From Phanerodontia chrysosporium (lineage: Eukaryota; Basidiomycota; Agaricomycetes; Polyporales; Phanerochaetaceae), in assembly GCA_001910725.1 (NCBI GenBank), contig MJGA01000109.1:1-29283 (forward strand): DNA of 29,283 nucleotides, given 5' to 3'. Positions 1 to 7,595 of this stretch are shown here, piece by piece; within the stretch, counting starts at the first letter, position 1; each line of letters begins with the position of its first letter. Below the pieces are notes generated by a model, which was not told where the DNA came from, did not search any database, and saw only the letters and a program-made list of their open reading frames with translations. Made by a program: the position numbers and the translations under genes.

Positions 1-776
1 CCACCAACGACCTACATTCACCGTTCTACTTCTTCCTCGACGCAAATCGTGTTGGCCTGTTTCCACAACGTCGTATCCTGCGGTCTCCGTTCCTATTCAC
101 TTGCGGTGTATGGAAACTTGCCACATAACAGGATCACGCCACGTTCTCTGCGCAGTATCCAAGACCTGATATCCGCCATTGGTCCGCCACTTCACCGTAT
201 TTGCCTTTCCTTTTCCACACAGAATGACTATGTTGAAGGTACGCGCCGCGCTTTCGGTGGGGAGCAGTTGTACTTCCGCTTCAATGCACGTTGACGGCCT
301 TTGCAGAACCCGATACGTTATCCATCGACCTTACCCCATGCTTATCAGTTGAGACCGTCTCACTGCGCCTTGCGCTCTCCTCGTCCCCGCTCTGTCTCCC
401 TTCGAGGCGCAACGAAGTCGCTTTGTGGTGCATCTCGAAGGTTGTCGATGAACTCTGCAAGTTACAGCACCCTGACTTCCAGACGATAACTATCGACCTC
501 GACTTCGAATCAGGCTCGTTCGCTACCACCCTTCATAGATGTGCCTCAGCTTTGCATGCCCTTGACGTCTCACTTCGCCGTTTGTGCAGTATTCGTGTGC
601 CCTTATGCACTACGATCTCCTTGCGTATCCCATCGTATGTTATGCCGGCGGATACGTATCTCCGCATGTTATTTCCTCGCTCCTGTTCCCTCGCTCAAGT
701 ATGTTTCAAGTCGTCATACCTCTCTATGTCCAGTGGGTGCTGTCCTTCAAATGTATGTCATACTCGTTCGTCTTAA
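1..776 (+). CDS. F-box/LRR-like protein, 3' part (copy 1, 5' end outside window)
   Basis: The reading frame is open from base 1 to about 288 and then continues one frame over, from about 291 to the stop at 774-776. The two pieces look like one protein with a single-base break near 290. The product has alternating hydrophobic strand and short helix segments (for example SIQDLISAIGPPLHRICLSF, then FQTITIDLDFESGSF). This resembles the leucine-rich C-terminal halves of the two F-box genes downstream, which are better preserved. Family knowledge: F-box proteins recruit substrates to SCF ubiquitin ligases, and Agaricomycetes carry large expanded families. No F-box is visible because the 5' part lies outside the window. 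A GTATGT near 700 could be an intron donor, so the true 3' end may differ. The assignment rests on architecture and neighbourhood, not on a named domain. Confidence 0.45.
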
Positions 777-943
777 CTTCCTGTACACTTACCGGTGTTG
801 TAAAATTTCTGTCCTGTCCGTTATTGATTGTGTTGCGATAATTATGCTCTTTGCGTCGCAAACCTGCCCGTTCCGTGTTCCAAGCGCATCCGCGCTGTCG
901 GCCGGCCTCACCCACTGGGGCTGGGCACGGCGGAGGCGTACCC

Positions 944-1042
944 ATATGGCGGTACATCTGTTCAAATATTATAACCGCCGTAAACTGGGTCGTGATGTGC
1001 GTAAACTCAGGCTAGGCGCCCAAGCGCGACTCGGAGTGCCGT
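944..1042 (+). repeat. Left terminal inverted repeat of the foldback element
   Basis: This 99-bp arm is matched in reverse complement by 1418-1516. Both arms contain TAACCGCCGTAAACT and the run AGGCGCCCAAGCGCGACTCG without change. Similarity stops abruptly at 1042/1043. Confidence 0.8.
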
Positions 1043-1417
1043 TGACATGCTGAGCACAAATTATGTGTACGTAGATCTACGTACTTACGCCGAGTGTGGT
1101 CTCTCTGGCTCTGTGTGCCCTATGGTGTCCGTAAATTCGGTTACCGTGATAGCAAGCCATCTCTAAGTGGCATCTTCAATAGCTCTTTACAAGAGAAATA
1201 GCTGGATTCAAGTCTTGTTAACCCATGGTAACAAAGCTAACTAAGAACTATATACTTCGAGTTGAATACATCATTAGCGATTACTATACCGCAGTGAGGT
1301 GCTGCAATGTACCACTAATCCGACGGTGCCTGTTATACAAGGTCGCAGCACCTGCAATAGCTGTTGCGACGTGTTTACATACATGTGGACCGTGCAGTGG
1401 CGCGGCGCAGTGCATTG

Positions 1418-1516
1418 ACGGCACTCCGAGTCGCGCTTGGGCGCCTAGCCTGAGTTTACGCACATCACCGCCGAGTTTACGGCGGTTATAATTTTTGAAC
1501 AGACGTACCGCCATAT
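1418..1516 (-). repeat. Right terminal inverted repeat of the foldback element
   Basis: This is the reverse complement of 944-1042. The clearest differences lie in a short block (GGGTCG on the left against CGGCGG on the right) plus isolated single-base changes, so the arms have diverged somewhat since insertion. Confidence 0.8.
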
Positions 1517-1992
1517 ACCCACAGAGGGTGGCGACGGTGGATTTGGGTCGCGCCGCGCTCGTCCTCAACTTCGCGCGTGCCTGCTTCCTCCTGCGTCTGG
1601 CTATTCAGTGGTGTCAGTACTAGGTCTTGCTTACTTCGTTGTCAGCATCGCCTTCCGCTGCATGACCAGCCACGCATTACGCGGCGCTTCCCACTACGTG
1701 GTCTATTCCTTTCTATCGTTCCTTTGGCCTCAGTGGCAGTCCGAAACAGGTACAGTGATGTCGATTGTATAAGCGCGATGACAATGAATTGCGTTGTCAT
1801 CAATCCGCTCCGTCACCTCGGTTTACCTGCTCCTCATTCCCTCAACGTGTATCTCAACCCTGCTCACGTAATATTTCTCTACTAGCAACTTCCTACCGCT
1901 GTTGAGCCATGATGTACGTTCCATCGCCCCCGTTTGCATATATAGCCTTCCATGCGGCACATTGGTTCCCCTCATAACTACTCCTGCTGACT
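1517..1992. other. Intergenic stretch between foldback element and second F-box gene
   Basis: Open frames of up to about 100 codons cover parts of this stretch, but none shows a recognisable domain. The part up to about 1750 could be remnant 3' sequence of the first F-box gene displaced by the foldback element. I cannot show that. Confidence 0.3.
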
Positions 1993-3286
1993 ATGCCTCA
2001 TTTCCCCTTCGAGCTCGTACATTACGTGCTAACGAACCTTTCACAGGATACAAACACGCTCCGTGTTGCATCGTGCGTGTCACCGTTGTGGCGTGCTGTT
2101 GCTCAGCCGATATTATTCACCGACGTCGTTGTTATCCTACGCCGTCCAGGTGTCTTCTCCGAATTTTCCGGCTTTGTCGCTTCCCGCCGAGATATACGCA
2201 TCAAGCTACGATCGCTCACTATCACCTCCGATTCCGCGTTCCCGCTTTCCGACGTCCAACGTCGGACTCGCCCTCTTCCTCTCCCTATCGAACTGTGTGC
2301 CCTTCTCAGTTTGTTGTACACCCTCCCATGCATCACCACTCTTCGTCTGAAGCACCTCATCTTGCGATGGTGTACCTTGTCTTCTATACATCCACACTCT
2401 TGTATATCATCGCGCCCTCTTCCGTCCATCGAGCGCCTGGTCCTTCACACTCTGTTCATTTGCGACCCACGAGCCGATGCCATGCAACTGCTGGATTCGA
2501 TGGTCTGCGTCAAAGAACTATCATTGACAGCACACATCCCCCTCGGAAACTGGCGACCTGCTGATTGTGCCGCATTACGCGCACGGGATCGACCTGTGGA
2601 AGGTTTGATCATCGTTTTCCCACGTATGGCCCACCACCTTGTCGCTCTCATGCATCGCCTACCCCACCGCAGGGAGGAGCGCCACCTTCGGTGCTTTCAG
2701 CTCACAGCAAGGAATAGCTACGCTGCTGTCGACCTTGTACGCTCGTGCACACGCACGTTATGCACGCTGGAACTTGGATTCAGCCTTCACAGTCCTGGTG
2801 TGTACGTCCGCTTCTGAACGTGTGTATGTTTTGACCTTTAGTCGTTCAGCAGTGTATACCGATGACTGGCTCGACCTCCCTTGTTACGCATGTGCCTTCC
2901 TCAATGTCGTGATTCTACAGGTCCCTCTGACCTTTACTCCCATTACCGCCCTCGCAGATCGTAGCCAGTTGCTGCATCGTCTGGTTGAGTCGTTATCGCC
3001 TTTCGTGCAAGACATAGCACTCGACATACTCCTCACAGATGATGACGTCTTCTCCCGCGAAGCTTGTATCCGAGCACTGCCTTGGGCTTCTATCGACCAC
3101 TACCTCGTCGAATACCTTCCGCACACTATGCTGCACATCATGATTCGCGGCCACCGCAACCGCGATGGCACATGGAATAGTCGAGCATTTAGCTGGTCCG
3201 ATAAGATACGCTCCCTGCTGTCCACATCCCTACCTCGTTCTTGGCACCGTGGCACTATCAATTGTATAGGACACCGCCCGGTGTAG
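1993..3286 (+). CDS. F-box/LRR-like protein (copy 2)
   Basis: This is a two-exon gene. Exon 1 is 1993-2801 and exon 2 is 2842-3286, separated by a 40-nt intron with donor GTACGT and acceptor CTTTAG. The join is in frame and gives 417 aa. The ATG at 1993 is chosen because an F-box-like motif starts at once: residues 3-40 read PFELVHYVLTNL..., followed by a CVSPLWRAVAQPILF segment, the typical end of a fungal F-box. The rest is LRR-like with repeated hydrophobic strands. The expected role is substrate recognition in an SCF ubiquitin ligase, with a Skp1 partner; the substrate is unknown. The gene may extend through a further intron (GTGTAG.. near 3283 to ..TACAG near 3328), but the frame beyond is unclear. 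It lies in tandem with similar genes on both sides. Confidence 0.65.
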
Positions 3287-3927
3287 GTACTACCAACAAT
3301 GCTACCTCGTTCGCTTTTATTGCTACAGCGTGAGTCTACAATCTACACGGCACCAATCCAATCGTCGCGCTGTCCCTTGGTCTGCGCAATCCGACAGCGT
3401 GCAGCGTCTCACGGACGCCCGAGGTCTTGGGTGTCCTGCCTCGGCTCGTGGCACACGGCACGTTCCGAGTGTGACCGCTCACCAGAGGAACACGCTGCAG
3501 ATAGGTGGGTTTTCTCTAGGTGCGAGACGTCAGGCTTCTTGCAGAATACGACCTCCATGACAAGGGCCTTCCAAACTACGGACGAAGGCAGCTTGAACAC
3601 AGTTCTAGGTAATCGCACTTACGTCAATATATAGAAGCAGCCCCCGCTCGTAAATGTGATAGCGTCAATTTACTGACATCGTATCAATGACTCACGGCCT
3701 GGCGATGCTGTCTTGTTCGCGCTCGTAATGGTCACTGGTATTACGCACTCGGGCGTGGCATCGCAGAGCAGTGACGTAACCAGGCTGATGGCTGGTACGA
3801 CGTTGCGACTTTGCGACGTTGCCGTAATATCTGTCCCGTCACAACTCCCGCTGAGCGTACGTTCCTCACGTCGTTCCTTTCTCGCTCTGCGCACCTTCTG
3901 CCCGTATTTCTTCTCCCATGTTTACCC
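3287..3927. other. Stretch between F-box genes 2 and 3
   Basis: A + strand segment at about 3330-3470 reads as LRR-like protein (for example GLRNPTACSV...VLGVLPRLVAHG) in a frame different from the end of gene 2. This could be a last exon of gene 2 with a frame break. From 3640 to 3927 I see no coding signal apart from the 5' flank of gene 3. Confidence 0.3.
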
Positions 3928-5400
3928 ATGACACAGTGTCAACTATCCAATCTCGGCGCACTACCTGCCTGTGCCGATACTCATAAGGTCCGTTCTCAAC
4001 TCGAACGCACCTTGCGTTGCATCATGGCTGATCATACGTTGTGGCATATCCCTGCACTTGGTCTTCTTCCTGATGAACTGCTACTACTTATCTTCTTTTA
4101 TCTGAGTGAACACACCCCTTCACTTCTCGCCCTTTCGTCTTGCAACAAGAACCTTCGTTCTGTCGCGTACGATGTGAAGCCTTTCTTCCAGACGATCATC
4201 TGTCCGATCAAACCTGGTCCTCTCCCCTTCTGTCGCGACCTTGACTCCACGTTTCCCACCAACCCTCGCCTTGCGGAACAAGTTTGTCGTCGCTCTATGC
4301 TCCCGCGTTACCATACGTTAATACTGCTTGCCAGGTGCGAAACCTTGTCCTTTGTAGCTGGCGTTACAGTGACGCCCTTCGGTTTCTCGGGGTCGACGAC
4401 ACACCCTCCTGGTACGAGCCTGCTATCGACGTAGCCCACATGCGCTATTGCCTCGCCCACTTTCCTCTCCTAACCACTGTTCACTTCGATAACGTCGAGT
4501 GGGTTGCGCACATCCCTCACACCCGCGGCATCCGGTACCTCGCCCGCGACCAGACACTTCCGGATTTACAACACATCAAGTTCTCCCGCTCCTCCGTAAC
4601 TGGCTCCGCCTTACCCTCCTTGATCCGTTTCGCTTATTCTTTCACCTCGCTTCAAACGTTGTATATCGATACGTGGGGGACTCGATATCCGTGGATGCTA
4701 CCGCAGGTGCCTTGTCCCCCAAGCCTCCATACACTGGAACTAAACCTCTACTCCCACGTCAACGTTGACGGCGGTGCCATTACCTTGCTTCGTTTTTGTT
4801 CGCTGTACCTTGCTGCACCTATCCATCTCACTACGTTGCGCCTTTACTCCTTCTCGCACATCCATTTCCGAGACATCTCCCAGGTATTACGTCGATGTGA
4901 ACTATCGCTCCGCAGTCTCGAATTGTCACCCCAGCCGCAAATCGGTCAGTATGTGCACTACATATATATATATACTCGCTGACCATTTGTCGCAGCGTGT
5001 AATGCGTCCGTCGATCCGCACGCTGTGTTGTGGACGTCCTTGCATCTCGAACGGCTCGTATTTTTAGTCGATCTTACCATCACCGTTCCTTGTCATTCCT
5101 TCAGTATGCACAGTACTGTATATGCCGCCGACTTCTGGGATCGCCTACTCGATGGCCTGCCACCTAAGCTCCAGTCTATTCGCCTTATCCTCTTACCGTC
5201 CCAAGTACAACCTCCCCTTCCGAAAGGCGGAACATCTTGGTTGTTGGGCGTCGTACCATGGTTTCGCGCGCGGATGGTGTTTGCCCGTCATGGTGTCAAG
5301 CGCGTCACGCTCGAATTGGACGCCACTGCAACAGTACCGGGCTGGACTGACCACCGTCGGAAACGTGTCTTGCTTCCGCGACATGAACTAGATGACACGC
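3928..5400 (+). CDS. F-box/LRR-like protein (copy 3), exons 1-2 of a gene split by a retrotransposon
   Basis: Exon 1 runs 3928-4944 and exon 2 runs 4996-5400. The intron 4945-4995 has donor GTCAGT and acceptor TCGCAG and contains a TATATATATATA run. The start at 3928 gives about 40 leading residues and then an F-box-like LLPDELLLLIFFYLS...LLALSSCNKNLRSVAYD. LRR-like strands follow (TLELNLYS, LRSLELSP, LQSIRLILLPS). One single-base break occurs near 4270-4285, consistent with a base lost from a run. After 5400 the frame enters a classic donor, GTGAGT at 5401; the coding sequence resumes at 13585 beyond the retroelement. The exon lengths (1017, 405 and 143) add up to a whole number of codons once one lost base is allowed, giving about 521 aa. 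Role as for the neighbouring F-box genes; substrate unknown. Confidence 0.65.
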
Positions 5401-5439
5401 GTGAGTTTGCATTCGGTTTCATGCTATTACTTAACATCT

Positions 5440-5444
5440 CCTAG
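5440..5444 (+). repeat. Target-site duplication CCTAG (left copy)
   Basis: CCTAG directly precedes the 5' LTR and is repeated directly after the 3' LTR at 13580-13584. A 5-bp duplication is usual for Ty3/gypsy integrases. Confidence 0.92.
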
Positions 5445-5617
5445 TGTTACAGTTGGGATATGGCTGTGCAAGGCTATACTGATTTATTTGATCCTCTCTT
5501 TTCTCTTACATGTTTCACCCCTCTTTCATCATGTTTCATCCCTTGATTCATTATGACTCATACTGACTGGTAGCCTATGCCTCGTTGTTCCCTCCTGGTA
5601 GCAGGCCTGGGTTAGAG

Positions 5618-5625
5618 TATATAAG
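5618..5625 (+). promoter_or_regulatory. TATA box of the LTR promoter
   Basis: TATATAAG lies 34 nt upstream of the predicted RNA start at A5652. That start is inferred from self-priming complementarity with the primer-binding site, and the spacing is typical for TATA-driven initiation. The same box is at 13417-13424 in the 3' LTR, where it could drive transcription into the host exon and beyond. Confidence 0.7.
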
Positions 5626-5692
5626 GACTACCTCTCTGTACTCTTTTCTTCAGCTTCTCCTCTTGTACTCTCGTCTAGTTATCTATTGCTAC

Positions 5693-5752
5693 ACTTGGAG
5701 CCTGAGTCCAAGTCTTCTGTACTCGCGCTACACTTGAGGCCTGCGCTCAAGT
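5693..5752 (+). repeat. Two tandem LTR hairpins with compensatory changes
   Basis: ACTTGGA (5693-5699) pairs with TCCAAGT (5707-5713) across the loop GCCTGAG. ACTTGAG (5732-5738) pairs with CTCAAGT (5746-5752) across the loop GCCTGCG. The units are 39 nt apart, and two stem positions differ between them with both partners changed together. They lie downstream of the predicted RNA start, so they would fold in the transcript. The same structures occur at 13492-13551. Confidence 0.65.
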
Positions 5753-5782
5753 CCTCTATACACGTATTCAGACTCTTACATT

Positions 5783-5792
5783 AGGAGAAGCT
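5783..5792 (+). promoter_or_regulatory. Self-priming primer-binding site (Tf1-like)
   Basis: AGGAGAAGCT, two bases after the 5' LTR, is the exact reverse complement of AGCTTCTCCT at 5652-5661 in the LTR, just where the transcript should begin. No tRNA-type site starting TGG follows the LTR. Family knowledge: in Tf1 of fission yeast the first 11 nt of the RNA fold back on the primer-binding site and prime reverse transcription. I infer the same mechanism here; the pairing is seen directly, its use is not. Confidence 0.65.
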
Positions 5793-6159
5793 CCCACACG
5801 CATCGGCTGGCCTGCCTAAGGCCCAAGCCCAGAATATCGCAGTCACCACGGACAAGCTAGCGTGCGCCAGTTGCGCACACGTATTCCACAAGAAACAGAT
5901 CAAGGACAAGCACTGGGGAAAGAACGAACGCGACAGACTTCAGTGGACCAAGTGTCAAGTACAACCGTGCCCTTGGAGGTACCTTAACGCAGCACCCGAA
6001 GACGAAATCTCTGAAGAAGATCACGAACGACCGACAGAACAGCAAATTAGCAGATTCCCCAGCATCGACGAATACGAGAGATACTCCGACGAACAGGAGG
6101 CAAGAGCACACGACGAAAGCGAAGAAACACAGTCGTCCACTGACTCCACACAATCCGAC
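5785..6159 (+). other. AUG-free leader with an open Gag-frame extension
   Basis: There is no ATG anywhere from the predicted RNA start (5652) to the gag ATG at 6160, about 508 nt. The gag frame is nevertheless open for 125 codons upstream, back to the TAG at 5782, and reads like protein: a cysteine-bearing basic part (LACASCAHVFHKK at about 5857-5895, then CQVQPCPW) followed by an acidic part rich in E, D and S that merges into the Gag N-terminus. It may be translated from a non-AUG start or after splicing, or it may be former coding sequence. Confidence 0.5.
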
Positions 6160-7587
6160 ATGGCCACCGAAACACAGCTGGAAACCGAAACACGCCAAGA
6201 AACAAACACGATACAGAACCTCGACGATTTACCCGTCGAACAATTACTCGCAGCAGTGGCACAACGAGTTGGGTTTCAGGGAAACCCTAATGGCATATCC
6301 GTCGCACTATTCCAACAAGCCATAAACCAGGCCGTGAACTCGAGCGGAACATGGTTCACACACTACGGAAACCTCGGCCAAGGAAGTGGAAGCAACCCCT
6401 CAGGAGGAGGAGGAGGTAATCCTCCAGGAGGAGGAGGCAATCCGCCAGGAGGAGGAGGAGGCAATTCCCCAGGAGGAGGAGGCAACGGACCGCAACCTCC
6501 ATCCAACCTCGACCAGAATGTCTTAGCAGCCTTCACAGCGGCAATACGGGCCCTCGTACCACAAGACGAACAGATGACACCCCCGGAAGAATTCACTGGA
6601 GAAGCCGAGAAGGCTCGCGACTTCGTCCACCAATGCGAGATGTACTTTAGAGCCAAAGCCTCCAAGTTCCCCACCGACGAATCTAAGATCCGCTACTTCG
6701 ACTCAAGAATGAAGGACGAAGGAAAGAAGTACCCTAGACGATGGGCCACCATGCGAGAGCGAATCTACTTACTCAGTGGATTCCCCACATGGGACAAGCA
6801 CAAGGCAGACTTCCTCGACACATACCAATCACCAGATCCCAGAGCGGAAGCTATGAGCAGGCTCCATGCCATTACGCAAGGCGACAGATCCGTCCACGAA
6901 TTCAATGTGGAATTCAATACCCTTCTCGCCGAAGCAGGTGTCATTAACCCCGACGCTGATGAATCCATGGCGCAACAATATGTACGCGCCCTCGATCATA
7001 AACTCGTCGACAAACTCCTCCTCGTTGTACCGGATCACGCCCCTCTATCCCTTTGGCAGAATCATGCCCTCATCATCGACAATAGAAGACGCATTGTCAA
7101 ATCAATCCGGCAGCGTAAAGACCACACGCACTACTCCAATCATTCCACCACTTCCAACTCCAACACTACGTCCACTCCTGATCCCAATGCAATGGAGATC
7201 GACGCCATCACCACCAGGAAGACTGGAGTCAAGTGCTACAATTGTAGACGAGAAGGGCACATTGCACGAGAATGCCGAGCCCCACGCCGTAACCAAGAGC
7301 AGAACGAACAAGGCAACGGGCGTGGACAAGGAAGGAACAACCCCGGACGAGGCGGATTCACACGCCAATTTACGTCAAACCGGGGCAACAGTCGAACCCA
7401 GATCAGGGCAACACAAGTCGAAGGAAAGGACGAAACCAACGAAGGAACCTCTAACACGAACCAAGTTGACATCAACGCCGTCATGGCCTTGTCCATGCAA
7501 CAATTCGACGAACTCGCCACTCGCTATTATTCAACGCGCTCGAAGACCAACGACAATGAGACCACGGAGACTCAGAAGGATTTTTAA
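6160..7587 (+). CDS. gag: Gag (capsid/nucleocapsid) polyprotein
   Basis: 475 aa. It forms the cytoplasmic virus-like particle that packages element RNA. The acidic N-terminus is followed by a Gly/Pro-rich linker (about residues 82-112, encoded by a short tandem repeat of GGGGNPP type). A retrotransposon Gag domain follows (about residues 140-300, FTGEAEKARDFVHQCEMYF... LLSGFPTW... VHEFNVEFNTLLAEAG). A single CCHC zinc knuckle, CYNCRREGHIARECR (CX2CX4HX4C), lies near residue 360 and binds RNA, and after it comes an Arg/Gly-rich tail. The ATG at 6160 is the first ATG of the transcript, but the same frame is open for 375 nt upstream. The gag stop TAA at 7585-7587 follows a run of five T; pol is in the -1 frame and has its own ATG 8 nt after the stop. 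Confidence 0.93.
   Translation: MATETQLETETRQETNTIQNLDDLPVEQLLAAVAQRVGFQGNPNGISVALFQQAINQAVNSSGTWFTHYGNLGQGSGSNPSGGGGGNPPGGGGNPPGGGGGNSPGGGGNGPQPPSNLDQNVLAAFTAAIRALVPQDEQMTPPEEFTGEAEKARDFVHQCEMYFRAKASKFPTDESKIRYFDSRMKDEGKKYPRRWATMRERIYLLSGFPTWDKHKADFLDTYQSPDPRAEAMSRLHAITQGDRSVHEFNVEFNTLLAEAGVINPDADESMAQQYVRALDHKLVDKLLLVVPDHAPLSLWQNHALIIDNRRRIVKSIRQRKDHTHYSNHSTTSNSNTTSTPDPNAMEIDAITTRKTGVKCYNCRREGHIARECRAPRRNQEQNEQGNGRGQGRNNPGRGGFTRQFTSNRGNSRTQIRATQVEGKDETNEGTSNTNQVDINAVMALSMQQFDELATRYYSTRSKTNDNETTETQKDF
6400..6486 (+). repeat. Short tandem repeat coding Gly/Pro linker in Gag
   Basis: Units built on AGGAGGAGGAGGCAATCC recur four times with small changes and encode GGGG(G)N(P/S)P blocks. Copy number is likely to vary between element copies. 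Confidence 0.7.
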
Positions 7588-7595
7588 CTAAGAGG

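Larger units (their letters stand above)
944..1516. mobile_element. Foldback / MITE-like element with 99-bp terminal inverted repeats
   Basis: Bases 944-1042 and 1418-1516 are inverted copies of each other over 99 bp, with roughly eight mismatches, and enclose 375 bp. The left arm begins ATATGGCGGTACATCTG and the right arm ends with the complement (..GTACCGCCATAT). A 4-bp ACCC lies directly outside both arms (940-943 and 1517-1520) and may be a target-site duplication, though it is short enough to be chance. The interior has no credible transposase and contains the 18-bp perfect palindrome GTACGTAGATCTACGTAC at 1067-1084. This fits a non-autonomous DNA element mobilised by a transposase encoded elsewhere. 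The superfamily cannot be assigned. Confidence 0.7.
5445..5780 (+). repeat. 5' LTR of the Ty3/gypsy element
   Basis: It is 336 bp, starts TGTTAC and ends TTACA, with TG..CA termini. It contains a TATA box (5618-5625), a predicted transcription start near 5652 and two tandem hairpins (5693-5713 and 5732-5752). It is identical to 13244-13579 apart from one C/T difference. Confidence 0.96.

Noticed and set aside
4961..4974. TATATATATATA as a promoter element
   Set aside because: It lies inside a well-supported 51-nt intron of the F-box gene, with coding exons on both sides.
5025..5444. TAG at 5442-5444 as the true end of the third F-box protein
   Set aside because: GTGAGT at 5401, the branch-like CTTAAC and the exact frame continuation at 13585 argue for an intron ending at this TAG. 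It acts as a stop only if splicing fails.
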